Part shown: one piece after another, positions 22,021 to 34,150 of the stretch
Layout of the letters: each line of letters opens with the position of its first letter
How positions within the stretch are numbered: position 1 is the stretch's first letter
Origin: Lathyrus oleraceus
Taxonomy: Eukaryota; Streptophyta; Magnoliopsida; Fabales; Fabaceae
Assembly: GCF_024323335.1 (NCBI RefSeq)
Contig: NC_066584.1
Location: forward strand, 428,243,319-428,307,318
Direction: 5' to 3'
Length of the DNA: 64,000 nt
Notes under the pieces: model-generated
The model's database searches: none
What the model was told of the DNA's origin: nothing
Seen by the model: only the letters and a program-made list of their open reading frames with translations
Translations under genes and position numbers: made by a program

Positions 22021-23529
22021 ATGGATATTAGAAGGAGGAATACTCGGAAATACATTTTCAAATGTCCCGATCTCATGGAATTAAGGAAGCTAGCATCTTT
22101 TAGGGATGATCCTAAGGGTTTTAGAGACCATTTTGGAAGACTTTTATCTGTGCTATCTACTGATGTTAAGGATGGTATTCTCTGTACTTTGGTTCAGTTC
22201 TATGATCCTGTCTACCGGTGCTTCACTTTCCTTGATTATCAGCTGATGCCCACCATGGAGGAGCATGCTTACCTTTTGGGTATACCAGTTTCTGATAGAA
22301 TTCTTTTTAGTGGGGTGGAAGGAATTCTTGAATCTCGGGTTATTGCCGAAGCCATTCATCTGAGGAAGTCTGACATAGATGCCAATCTCACTGTCAAAGG
22401 AGGTATCAGAGGATTGACTTTGAATTTTCTATTAGAAAGATCCTTTTATTTCATTAATGCTAATAGCATGGTGGCCTTTGAAACTATTCTTGCCTTACTC
22501 ATCTATGGTTTGGTATTGTTTCCTAACATTGACAATTTTGTTGATCTTAATGCTATGAGAATCTTTTTGATTAAGAATCTGGTTCCAATTCTGCTCAGTG
22601 ATACTTATTTTTCCATTCATCATAGGACTTCTAAAGGGGGTGGAACTATTGTCTGTTGTGTTCCTTTACTGTACAAGTGGTTTATTTCGCACTTGCCACG
22701 GTCTCCTATCTTCCAAGAAAACAAGGATTGTATAAGGTGGTCTCAAAGACTTATGTCTCTCACCAATGATGACATTATTTGCTACTCTTCTATTTATGAT
22801 GATGTCGATATTATTGATAGTAGTGGGGAGTTCTCTAATGTGCCTATTCTTGGTACACAAGGAGGAATCAACTACAATTCGGCTTTGGCAAGATGTCAAC
22901 TTGGGTTCTCTATGAAGGACAAACCTAATAACACTTTGTTAGGAGCTTTATTTTTCCAAGAGGGGAAATACACTCAAGGGTTTAAATCTAGGATAGTGCA
23001 TTCTTGGCACAATGTTTATAAGACGGAAAAAGGTGAGCTTGGATTGAATAATTGTGTAGCTTTGGAGCCTTACACTAGTTGGGTGAAGAAGATAGCAAGG
23101 GAATTCAAGATGCCATACACTTATGAAAGACCTATGTCTTTAGTAATGGTCAAATCTCCCAATATTAAAGGAATATAGGAGTTGCAAGAGGATTTGGATA
23201 AGATGAAGCAATATAGGGATGATTGGGAAGGCAAATTTCACACCTCACACCTTGATAAAGCAGAATTGAAGAACCTGCTAAAGGAAAAAGATGACTTGAT
23301 AGAATTACTCGAGCAACATGCTGTGAAGAGATATAGGTGTCAATAGGATTTATTTTCCTCTAATAGTTCATCATCTACTCATCTTCCTACTTTCGGCGTT
23401 TGGAAAGGCATTGTAGACCAGCTCGCGATAGAGAAGGGTGCTATGAAGAACAACTACGAAAGAGAGATCAAAAGACTTCGTAGTAAATGTCAGCTTAGAG
23501 TCAGGTCCTCATCGGACATGATTCCATAA
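22021..23529 (+). pseudogene. Ogre ORF1 protein (DUF7745-like), two in-frame stops
   Basis: Ogre elements carry an ORF upstream of gag whose product is unknown. This copy reads MDIRRRNTRKYIFKCPDLME, then LVQFYDPVYRCFTFLDYQLM, LLERSFYFINANSMVAFETI and IHHRTSKGGGTIVCCVPLLY, all parallel to the intact Ogre-2 ORF1 (LLQFYDPELRCFTFQDYQL, IHSRHGKGGAIRCCLPLL). The frame is open to an amber stop at 23176-23178, continues in frame as a coiled-coil tail, meets a second amber at 23344-23346 and ends naturally at 23527-23529 (502 codons). Only two nonsense changes and no frameshift were seen, so this is the best preserved gene of Ogre-1. I recognise the family, not a function. Confidence 0.8.
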
Positions 23530-23830
23530 ATCTAGTTTCTTTCTGCTTATGATCACTGAAAGTGTATTTCTGATTGTAATCCTTTATGTTATTAATAAAA
23601 TGAGATTTTCAGTACATCATAATGTGTTATTCCCATTATGATATTTGTAACTTATGTCTTAAAGTTCCTTGGAAAATTACAATAATTCACATTTGCGTTT
23701 GCATATCATGCATCATGTTACGTCTTGGTCTTACTTTGAGCAAGTCCACCAGGGGTCTTATTTCTTTCTTGGTCTTCATTCAGACAAGTTGTCTCACCGG
23801 TACAATATTCGAGCTAATCAGTTGAAAAAG

Positions 23831-25660
23831 ATGGAACGCCTAGAGAAAGAGAATCGTGAACTCCGTGAAGAGGTGACAACTTTGAGGGACAAATATGAGA
23901 GGCTTACTGCTATGATGGAAGCTTTGGGGGCTGCTCAGAATCAGCCTTCACCTCCTCCTCCGACTCTACTTCAGAGGATCATGATTTCCGAGATTGTCTC
24001 TACGCCTATCTCTGTGGCTCATGTCAATGCTCCGCAGAACCACATGCGCTATGGCTTCCCTTAGGGCATGCCTCCCAACATTGTGCCTGAGGGGTACTAA
24101 TCTGAAGTTCCAGTGGCTCAACCTGTGATGTCAGTACAACCTCCCGTGGTTCATGTTGTTCCTTATATCGAAGAACCTATTTTTCATGCTGACCAAAGCG
24201 TGACTGTTGGTCTCTATGAGAGAATGGAGGAGTTCCAAGATCAGTTTTAGGCTATGCAGAAAGAGATTCAGGCTTTGAGGGGGAAAGATCTGTTTGAGAA
24301 GAATGCTCATGATTTGTGTTTGGTTCCTAATGTGAAGATTCTGCACAAGTTCAAGATTCCGGATTTTGAAATGTACAAAGGAAACTCCTGTCCTCTGAGT
24401 CATCTGGTGATGTACGCTCGTAAGATGTTGACTTAGACTGACAACCATCAATGGTTGATCCTTAACTTTCAAGACAGTTTAACTGGGGCTGCTCTAAAAT
24501 GGTATATGGGGCTAGACAGTACTCATCCGAATGTTCAATGACCTAGGTGAGGCTTTTGTTCACCAGTACAAATACAATGTCGACATGGCAACGGACATGG
24601 ATCAACTCTGTGCTATGTCTCTCAAGGAAAAAAGAAACTTTCAAGGAGTACACACAAAGATGGCACGAGATTGCTGCACAGGTTAGTCCTCCGTTAGAGG
24701 AAAAAGAGATGACAAAGCTATTTTTGAAAACATTGAGTCTGTTCTATTACGGCCGGATGGTAGCAAGTGCGCCAAGTGACTTTACTGAGATGGTGAATAT
24801 GGGGTTGAGGTTGGAAGAAGGTGTCTGTGAAGGATGGTTGAAAGAAGGCAGTTCATTTGATGGTTCCAGAAAGTATGGGAATGGTTTATCCAAGAAGAAG
24901 GAACACGATGAAAACACTACCTCACAAGAGATACATATAAGGCTTCCGAGGAACAGTCAACATCATTAGCATGTGGGTTATGTAACTCTAGTGATTAATT
25001 CTGCTCCCGTTGCTTAACCAGCACCGAGTTATCAACCATGTTTCCAGCAATGCGTGAATTAATAGAATCAACAAAATCATACATAGAGGCATGTACAATT
25101 TGACCCGATTCTAATGACCTATACAGAGTTATTTCATGCTTTAATTCAGAAGAACTTGGTGCAAACAAGGACTCCACTGGCTATTTCGAAAGAGCTTCCA
25201 TGGTGGTATAAAGCTGACCAACATTGTGCATTCCACCAAGGATCACTTGGCCATGATACTGAGAATTGTTTCTCCTTGAAGGATGAGGTAAGAAGGTTAA
25301 TGCAAAGTGGTATCTTGTCATTTGAAGATTCTAATCCCAACGTACAAGCTAATCCGTTGCCCAAACATGGCAATGGAACTGTGAATATTTTCGAAGGTTG
25401 TCCAGGAAAGTACCGAGTTTTTAACGTTAATCTAATCAGAAGATCCTTGGTTGAAGTGCATGTTACTTTATGTGAATTGAGCTATTATGAGCATGACCAT
25501 TCTTCTTGCCAGGTTTTTTCTAGAGATCCTCGAGGATGTGCTGTTGTGAAAAGATACTTACATGAGATTTTAGATCAGAACCTTATTCAGGTATTGAGGG
25601 ATAAAAATGAAGATGAGCATGAGGTGAACGTCATAGTTCCCCGTTTTAATCTCCGATAAT
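23831..25660 (+). pseudogene. Ogre-1 gag
   Basis: Starts near 23831 with an Arg/Glu-rich coiled coil (ERLEKENRELREEVTTLRDK). It meets a stop at 24062-24064, then continues through frame changes. The capsid-like core reads FKIPDFEMYKGNSC (24351 onward) and SLTGAALKWYMGLD (about 24476-24517), then LEEKEMTKLFLKTL and YYGRMV. The C-terminal part reads WWYKADQHCAFHQGSLGHDT with ENC, a C-x2-H-x4-H-x4-C knuckle variant (about 25225-25270), and LMQSGILSFED. Gag should package Ogre RNA; stops at 24064, about 24100, 24250 and 24436 and a shift near 24540 destroy it. Confidence 0.8.
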
Positions 25661-25665
25661 CGGTT

Positions 25666-26883
25666 GTGATTTCATATAATGGTCAGAATACTGTTGTTTC
25701 TCCGTTGGTTATTCATTTGGAGGGTCCTATGCCTTACCAGTCTGATAAAGTTGTGCATTACAAGTATAATGCTACCATGATAGAAGACGACAAAGAAGTG
25801 ACTATTACTGCTTTTCCGTTTGTTGTGAACATCGCCAATGTAAGTGGTGTGACCTGAAGTGGTCGGGTATTTGCTGCTACAGCTCCCAAGAGGACTGAAG
25901 ATATGGTGATATAGAAATCAAGTTCATAGAAAACTCCTGTTGTACAAGCCGGACAATCCAGTATTGTGAATCAAAATGTTGATCAAGATGAGGTGCTGAA
26001 ATTGATCATGAAAAGTGATTTCAATGTGGTGGATCAGTTGTTGCATACTCCGTCCAAGATATTCGTGTTATCCCTACTGATGAGTTCGGAAGCACACCGA
26101 GAAGCTTTGTATAAGGTCCTAGAGAAAGCCTATGTGGAACATGACGTGACAATTGATAAATTTGATGGCATTGTGGCCAATATTACCGCATGTAACAATT
26201 TGAGCTTCAGTGATGAAGAGCTTCCCGAGCACGGGAGGGAACATAATTTAGCCCTACATATCTCTATGAACTGTCAAGAAGATTCCATGTCCCATGTGTT
26301 GGTGGATACTGGATCCTCTTTGAATGATATGCCCAAATCTACGTTGTCTAAATTTGCTTACCAAGGTGCTCCGATGAGATTCAGTGGAGTTGTTGTGAAA
26401 GCTTTTGATGGCCCGAGGAAGACTGTAATTGGGGAGGTTGATCTCCCAATAAATATAGGTCTGTGCTTATTTCAGATCACTTTTCAAGTGATGGATATTC
26501 ATCCCGCCTACAGTTGTCTCTTAGGACGTCCGTGGATTCATGAGGATGGGGCAATTACATCAACTCTACACCAGAAGCTAAAGATTGTGGAGAATGGGAA
26601 GTTAGTGATCGTGGGTAGCGAGCAGGCCATGTTAGTGAGTCATCTCTCTTCATTTTCGTACATTGATACCGATGAAGTTGAGGGGACGTCATTTCAAGTT
26701 TTATCTATTGATAATGTTACTGTTAAGAAGAGTGGTGGATCCATGTCATCCTTAAAAGATGCCCAGTTTGTGGTGGAGAATGGTCAATCTGCTATATGGG
26801 GACAAATTGTTGAGCTTGCTGAGAAAAAGAACAAAGCTAGTTTGGTTTCTTCACCTGGTTCAACCCGAAGGGATTTGAAGTGA
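25666..26883 (+). pseudogene. Ogre-1 aspartic protease region
   Basis: After a stop at 25855 and others near 25915-25930, a frame of 305 codons opens at 25966. It includes LVDTGSSLNDMPKSTL with the active-site Asp-Thr-Gly-Ser-Ser at 26305-26319, MRFSGVVVKAFDG, then ITFQVMDIHPAYSCLLGRPW (the hydrophobic-Gly flap and core) and AITSTLHQKLKI. The catalytic motif is intact. Protease cleaves Gag-Pol inside the particle. Upstream stops would separate it from gag. It is followed by the putative Ogre intron. Confidence 0.82.
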
Positions 26884-27050
26884 ATTCAAGAAGTATTTCA
26901 CAGTGCTGGTTTTATTCATTCTAATGATCAATTTGCTACCGCAATCTTAGAAGACGATAAAGAGCAACAAGTGCCAGACTTTGTGACACGTGGATCGGTA
27001 TGCCAGAATTGGATTGTTGTTGATGTTCCTTCTGTTATTCACTTGTCGAA

Positions 27051-27301
27051 GTAATATGTTTTTTGTTTAAAATCCTTTCACTATGCCCAAGGTGAAAGTG
27101 AATTTATGTGGGCTTTTGTTTCAAATTTCATTATCATTAATAAAATGTTATTTCGTTTATCCATATTATGTTTTTTTTTCTTTTTGCTTATTCTGGAAAA
27201 ATTGTAACATAAAAAACAAAATAATGATCACTTTTATATCTACATCACAATGTGCGTTTATTTGTTCATATTCTAAAATCAAGCATAAAATCATTGTGCA
27301 G
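27051..27301 (+). other. Putative Ogre intron between gag-pro and RT
   Basis: Ogre elements are known to have a spliced intron between gag-protease and RT. Protease-side coding ends at IVVDVPSVIHLSK just before a gtaata donor at 27051; the following 250 bp are AT-rich without coding similarity; and the acceptor ttgtgcag ends at 27301, followed by coding like Ogre-2 after 55655. The donor is less certain than the acceptor: a gg/gtgaaa at about 27090 is an alternative. Confidence 0.5.
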
Positions 27302-28099
27302 ATTAATTGTTAAACCCATTGAAAACAATGACCCTATGCCCTCTCCCAACTTTGAATTTCCTATGTTTGAAATGGAAGAAGAGGATGATGAAGAGATTTC
27401 TGATGAGATTTTTCGGTTGCTTTAGCACGAAAAGAAGACCATTTATCCTTATAAAGAGCCGTTGGAAGTGATTAATTTGGGTTCCGAAGATAACAAGAAA
27501 AAAGTCAAGATTGGGGCACTACTTTGTCTAGATGTCAAAAAGAGGATGGTAGAGCTTCTTAGAGATTATGTGGATGTGTTTTCTTGGTCTTATCAAGATA
27601 TTCCAGGTCTTAATACTGATATTGTGGAGCATCGATTGTTGTTAAAGCCAGAATATCCGCCGGTCAAACAAAAGTTGAGAAGAAGTCACCCTGATATGGA
27701 TGTCAAGATTAAAGAAGAAGTTCAAAAGCAGATTGATGTTGGGTTCCTTGTTACCGTTGAGAAACCTCTGTGGGTGGCCAACATTGTGCCTGTTCCAAAG
27801 AAAGATGGTAAAGTTTGGATGTGTGTTGATTATAGAGACTTGAACATAGCTAGTCCAAAGATGATTTTCCTCTACTACACATTGACACTTTGGTAGACAA
27901 TAGTGATAAGTTCAATGTCTTCTCCTTTATGGATGGGTTCTCCGGTTATAATCAGATCAAGATGGCACCCGAAGACATGGAAAAGACAACATTTATTACA
28001 CCATGGGGAACATTCTGCTATAGAGTGATGGCTTTCGGTTTAAAGGATGATGGTGCAACATAACAAAGAGCCATGACTACTCTTTTCCATGACAAGATG
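27302..28099 (+). pseudogene. Ogre-1 reverse transcriptase, N-terminal part
   Basis: Acidic N-terminal stretch, then YVDVFSWSYQDIPGLNTDIV, RRSHPDMDVKIKEEVQKQID, WVANIVPVPKKDGKVWMCVD and YRDLNIASPK (RT fingers). A frameshift near 27860 follows, after which the palm is read in another frame (about 27910-28085: MDGFSGYNQIKMAP, TPWGTFCYRVMAFG). It is cut at 28099 by the solo LTR, and the protein reading continues at 32825 without loss. An amber stop at 27424 and ochre stop near 28062 also lie in it. Confidence 0.85.
28095..28099. repeat. Target site duplication agatg, left copy (solo LTR)
   Basis: Identical to 32820-32824. Confidence 0.9.
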
Positions 28100-31000
28100 T
28101 GTAAGACTCCAATTTGACCCTAAGATCCCTTATGCTATTCTCATCATATGCATTAACATTGGGATCACACCTTGGCATCCTCCTTACCCCTCATTCATTG
28201 GGTTTGCATTGGGAGAGATCACCAAGCACATTTGATTGTATCATACTTCATTTTTTCTTTGTTTACTAACCAAAAAACCAAAAATATGTCATTGTATAGT
28301 TTAACTCTTTTGTAGGTAGTGCACATGCTCACCTTTGATCTATCAAGCTCATATCTAGGGTTTAAGACCCTCATTGCAAGAAGCTCAATCAAGAAATGGT
28401 TTACTATGGCTCTAAGTATCATATATGGATCCCCATGATCTTCACATGTTATTTTGATCAAGAAACCATCAAGAGTTTGGAGTTGGTTTGCCTTGGAAAC
28501 CCTAATTCATCTGGGTGTCTTATGTGACTTCTTCAACAAGTTTCTTCACCACTTGGTCAAATATTTCAAGGGATACTTCACATTTCATCATATTATGCAT
28601 ATATGATCCTCCATGAGTCCCAAAATTCAAGAGAATGTCAAGCTAGCAAGTTGGTTCATGGTGGTTGGCCAGAGGAATTCAACTGGTCAAAACTGGGGTT
28701 CCCTAGACCCTATCTCCTACAATTTTTGTCATATAAAAATGATTCCAAGAGAAAAGTTACTATAAATGACATTCCAAACAAATTTCATGTTGAGGTCAAG
28801 ATCTAGGTTTTCTTGGAAAGTCATTTTTTATGGTGAAAGATTATAGGTCATTTTGTTTAAACCCTAATTTGGAGGTCAACTTCCCAATACCATAACTTGC
28901 TCAATTTTTATGAGATGAAATCCATTCAAGTTGCATGATCAAATTCAATATGTCTAATTCAATGTTTATGTTCGGAGGAATTGCAAATTCAACTTTCAAA
29001 TACATGTGATAAAAGGAAACATTATAGGTCATTTTGGGCCAATACCATTGAACAAGTGATTTTCCTCAACTTCTAAAATGCATAACTCCTTCATGCTAAA
29101 TACAAATAAGGTCAAATTTGTGACCAAATTGAAGGGATTTGGAAGAGCTACAACTTTGATGAAGGAACATTTATTATTTCAAGTCCATAGAAAAAGTTAC
29201 TCAAGGTGGAAGAAGTGAACATATGGCTTGATACTTAGAATTTCTTTTGATATGTTTGATTTTCCAAACTTCCACCTCAAAATTCATCATGATCCAAGCT
29301 TCAAATGAAAAAGTGTTCAACATGAACGTTGTTTCTCTTGATCTAAACTTTCCAAAAAGTCTAAATTAATCTCATTTGGACAAAGTATGAATGAATTACA
29401 CATGGCTTAAAGTTGGAGGACCATTTGGATAATTTGAAGTTCCACTTTTCATACACAATTGCATGGCCCTTCCACATGATTTCAGCATTGCTTACACATG
29501 ATTTTGGACCTAAGTGCATCATTTGATGGGCCTATCACATGCCCGTGCAAGCATGCAAGTAAGATTTCCAACTTTGGCCAAAAATGGAAGGGTGAAATTA
29601 TCAATATCCTTGGCTATAAATAGAAGCCCTCTTGCTCAGAATTAAGGACCCTGACGCGTAAGCTTTGAATCAGCAACCCTAAACCATCACATTCAAAGGA
29701 TAATCTTGAGGGTTTTCTTTGAAAAATCGAGTTTGAATCTCTCACTATTTTTTAGATTGAAACTCCAAGAATCCTTCATTCTCTTTAATCCATTTCCACT
29801 CCATTAAGCATCTGAAGCAAGGCCAAGCATAATTGAGAGCAAGATCGTGCCAATCTGAAGCTACATTGAAGGTGATTTTCAGAATTTTTCATCTCTTCAA
29901 TTCTCACTCAATTCTCCACTATTCTTGTTGATTTTTGGTTGTCTGAAGTCCTACCAATGTAGGCAACAAGATTGAGTTGCTTTGAGGTCAAATTGAAGAA
30001 ACTCAGATCATGATCCTCAAATTTCAACCCCATGTATCTTTCTATATACTTGGAGTTAGACAAAATTGAGGCCAGATTCGAGCTCTTGAGCATTTTTTCT
30101 TTAAATTCATGTCCTCCTTTCTCATTTTTGTGATGGTTTAGGGTGGACCAGTCCGGTGAGGTCCACAAGAGAAGAAGACCGGAGCTCTGGCTCCGGCGAT
30201 GTGTTGGCATCCTTCTGAACCACATGATTCGTTTAAATTGTTTTAATCCTGAGAGTCCAAAGTGATTATCACGCGTGTGGGGCATTTGACTATGGAACAC
30301 ATGGATAGCGCGCTCTGATCCACTTGATATGCCACCTCAATTAATGAAAGAGATCAAGTGGTCCATGTTTTTTTGTAATTTCTGATTTTTATTTTAATTG
30401 CCTTATTTTTCATTAATTCATATTAATTTTAATATTGATCCAAAAAATATGGGATTTTCCCAAAAAAAATTCAAATATTTTTCTCTTTCATTTTCTGAAT
30501 TAAAATTATTCTTTGGATCAATATTAATATTTTTTATGATTTAATTGTTTTTGTGCATATCTTTAATTGATTAAAAATACTTTTAAGTTTCCAAAAATAA
30601 TGAATTTTTTTCTCCAAGGTCCTTTGACCTTGTTTGACCTATGATAGATCTCTTGGCCATTTATTTGGTGTTTTGAAGAGGTTTTAGGTTTTTGATCAAC
30701 CATAATTTAATTTAATGCATTTTTAATTGTTTTTTTATTGTTTAATTGTGAATAAATTGTGTTGAGCTATTTCCGTTGACTTGTTGAGTTTGACTATGTT
30801 GTTTGGGCCTTGATCAAGGTTGATTTGACTTTGTTGGATTAAAATCATTGAATTTAGGAGATTGATGAAATATACATTTCATCTCCCAAAATGAATGAAT
30901 AATTTTAATTTGATAAAAGTCCTTCCATGACCAATTTGTGTTTGTCTCATTTCCCTTCCCTCTTCATCTTCAATCTCCTTCTATCCCATCCATTTCATTG

Positions 31001-32819
31001 ACCTATGATATCTCTATATCCTAAGGCTAATTGGTTCATAAACCAATACAAGTATGAATGAGATTAGGTCCACCCTTTTTCCATTTTCTTTTAAGTGTGG
31101 TATATTTTAGGAGTACGGTTCATTATACCATATCTCTAACATGCATTAGCACTAAAATATCTATTTCCCGACCATAAATAATTGTGACTTCTACATAAGT
31201 CCAATTACAATTGCTTAACATAGCGCTAAATTTTGACCCAAAAGCATAGCATTCTAGTAAGTGAGATTGTAAGTCTCCCCCCTTTCATGGTATTGTGTGG
31301 AAACGTAGTATTTTTTCCTTCCTTTGGAAGATATCTTGGTTCAAGGACCCATGCTTGTGAATAGAGGGTTGAGTGTTCTCCAAAGAATGACTTAAACAAT
31401 TGAAAAACAAAAGCAATACTAATTTCTAATCAACTAACATTTAACTAACTTTTAATTTCAAGCCATTTACTTTTATGAACTTTAAATTTAAGTCTTTTAT
31501 CATTTGCCATTATTCATACCATTTAACTTGTTTATCTTAATTCCATTTTCACTTTGCTCATTTGAGCCATATATTGTGATTGTATATACTTGTTTGTGTA
31601 TTTTGTTTGTATTTGTGGTCTTTTGACCTTAATATACATAATAACAACAAAAAGCTCTAAAAAACATTTGTACGGACTGTTGGATTTGATTTGAGACTTG
31701 GACTTAGAATTAAGCAACATTCCATATGCAAAAGGACTTGGTCAATGCCAACTTTTTTGAAACCAAGTGCTTGTGAATTGAATTTCCATCTAATGCAAGT
31801 GTTGAGATCCATTTGAGTTCATCTGCTACATGGTCTTGATGAAGTTGTTACTTTGAACCTGTGTCTAATGCCTTATTCTGAGCCATTCAAGGAGTATGTC
31901 ATCTGATGCATGTGAGATTATGAAGAAGACTATGGAGTTGCTTGCTTGGATGTGGATATCTTTATTTGATGCCTTTCTCTTTATCTTGCTATGTGTGTAT
32001 TATTATTGCTTGATTCTAAAGTCTAAGGGAAAATTGGGTTTCTATATGACATTCTTGTCTATTGGATTGCATCCCATTGGTCAGATCTTTTCAACTCTTA
32101 ACTTTTAAATTTTTGCTTAGGATTAGTCTCTTCATCTCCTCCCACTTCTTTAATTTCAAATCTCTCCCTCCTTTTAAAATCTTCTTTTCTTGTGATTTCT
32201 AAAGTTAGACTCTTTATTGCAAATTAGAAACTTTAGCCTTATGCCATTGCATTTTTAAACTCTTTTTCTTAATCAAATTGGTAAATGAATCTAACTATAT
32301 TAACTTAAAATTTCAAAAGACAAAAAGAACTAACACCCATTCAAACTCTTTTAGGCCTTTGGTGCCTCTTTTAAACTTAAAATTTTGTTAAAAACGACTC
32401 ACTCACTTTGAAATTGTTACCACGAACTACGAGGTTTTGATCCCTCATTTTTATATTGGTACGTAGGCACAAGTCCGAAGGTCTTGTCAAACACAAAAAT
32501 ATAATTAATGAATTCTTTTCTCATCCCCAAACTCTATTTATTGCAAACTTCATTTTATACCAAAACACATGTACACACAAAAAAGGGCTCCCTAGGAGTA
32601 CCTAGGACACTTTGGGTGCTAACACCTTCGCTCTGTCTAACCAACCCCCTTACCTGTAATCTCTGGCATTTTATTAGTTTTGATTTGAAAACTTATTATC
32701 TTTGGGTTTTGTTCATACTTTTCCCTTTTCCCTTGGAAATAATAAAAGCGCGGTGGCGACTCTGGTTTTATTGACGTTAAGTTTATCCATAGCTTAATGG
32801 TCATGAATTTACCGCTACA
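28100..32819 (+). mobile_element. Solo LTR of an Ogre-type element, 4,720 bp
   Basis: Starts TGTAAGACTCCAATTTGACC and ends TACCGCTACA, the same end as the Ogre-1 LTR, with shared internal phrases (for example ggccatttatttggtgttttgaag at 30655 and 19899) and the same gcggtggcgactct block near the end. A perfect 5-bp duplication flanks it, and no primer site, gag or pol lies inside. It is therefore a solo LTR left by recombination between the two LTRs of a full element. It sits in the RT gene of Ogre-1, eight codons before the catalytic YVDD. Open frames inside are short and unsupported. Confidence 0.9.
29614..29623 (+). promoter_or_regulatory. LTR TATA box (solo LTR)
   Basis: CTATAAATAG about 1.5 kb into the LTR, followed by leader-like sequence as in Ogre-1. 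A solo LTR can keep promoter activity; here it would read into the remains of Ogre-1 RT and integrase. Confidence 0.6.
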
Positions 32820-32824
32820 AGATG
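32820..32824. repeat. Target site duplication agatg, right copy (solo LTR)
   Basis: Second copy of 28095-28099. Confidence 0.9.
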
Positions 32825-33740
32825 CACAAAGAGATAGAAGTCTATGTTGATGATATGATTGCTAATTTGAAGACTTAAGAGGATCATGTTGAATATTTGT
32901 TGAAGTTGTTTCAACGATTGAGGAAGTTTAAACTCTGGTTGAATCCTAATAAATGTACTTTTGGTGTCCGTTCAGAAAGTTGTTGGGTTTCATTGTCATT
33001 CAGAATGGTATTGAAGTAGACCCTGATAAAGTCAGTGCTATTCAAGAGATGCATGCGCTGAAGACAGAAAAGCAAGTAAGAGGGTTCCTCGGGCATCTGA
33101 ATTATATATCTAGATTCATACTCACATGACTGCCACATGTGGGCCAATTTTCAAACTTCTCCGCAAAGATCAAGGTTGTGTTTGGACAGAAGACTTCCAA
33201 AAAGCTTTTGACAACATCATGGAGTATTTGCTTGAACCTCCTATCTTTTCCTCTCTAGTGGAAGGAAGACCTTTGATTATGTATTTGACTGTATTAGAAG
33301 AGTCCATGGGCTGTGTACTTGGACAACAAGATGAAACTAGTAGAAAGGAGCATGCCATCTACTATCTGAGTAAGAAATTTATAGACTGCGAGTCTCTGTA
33401 CTCCATGCTTGAAAAGACTTATTATGGTTTAGCATGGGCTTCCAAACATTTACGCCAGTATATGATCAATCATACCACTTGGTTGATATCCAAAATGGAT
33501 CCAAACAAGTATACCTTTGAAAAGCCTGTTTTGACTGGAAGGATAGGTTGTTGGCAGATGCTATTGTCTGAATATGATATTGAGTACCGTACTCAGAAAG
33601 AAATTAAAGGAAGTATCTTGCATATCATTTATCCCACCAGCCGATCGATGATTATCAATCCACCAGGTCTGACTTCCCTGATGAAGATGTTATGTACTTG
33701 AAAACTAAAGATTGCGACGAACGGTTGCTTGGAGAAGGGC
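32825..33740 (+). pseudogene. Ogre-1 reverse transcriptase C-terminal part and first RNase H
   Basis: Continues the RT reading as HKEIEVYVDDMIAN, with the catalytic YVDD at 32843-32854 intact. A stop near 32876, then LNPNKCTFGV-like thumb wording with a one-base shift near 32975, and REFLGHLNYISRF-like wording near 33085-33120. The following RNase H (33126-33701) reads RPLIMYLTVLEESMGCVLGQ, where the catalytic Asp expected near YLTV is absent, then HAIYYLSKKF and LEKTYYGLAWASKHLRQYM. Loss of active-site residues in this first RNase H is usual for the Tat lineage, which carries a second one. Confidence 0.82.
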
Positions 33741-34150
33741 CATAGCCTGGATCCCACTGGGGTTTAGTGTTTGATGGAGCTGTTAATGCTTATGGAAATG
33801 GAATTAGGGAAATCATTATTACTTCTAAGGGTTCTCATATCCCTTTTACTGCAAGATTGATGTTTGATTGTACGAATAATATGGAGGAATATGAAGCTTG
33901 TATCAAGGGTCGTGAAGAAGCCATTGATTTGAAGATTAAGATCCTAGATGTGTATGGAGATTCAGCCTTGACGGCCAATCAAATTAAATGAGAATGGGAG
34001 ACTCGTCATCCTGGCCTAATTCGTATGCAAGGAGGTTGTCAACTTTCTTCAATAAAATAGAGTTTCATCATATACCTCGTGAAGAGAATCAAATGGTGGA
34101 CGCTTTGGATACTCTATCTTCTATATATAAAGTAAATCGTTGGAATGATG
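33741..34150 (+). pseudogene. Ogre-1 second (archaeal/plant-type) RNase H
   Basis: Reads WGLVFDGAVNAYGNGIREII (first Asp at 33773-33775), then NNMEEYEACIKGREEAIDL (Glu) and VYGDSALTANQIK (Asp), the D-E-D residues of the extra RNase H typical of Tat-lineage elements. A frame change or stop at 33989-33991 splits it; the C-terminal part continues (FHHIPREENQMVDALDTLS) at about 34065-34120. The catalytic residues are retained in the open part. Confidence 0.8.

Noticed and set aside
29908..30300. 130-codon minus-strand frame in the solo LTR
   Set aside because: No domain, inside an LTR, antisense to its transcription; no support as a gene.
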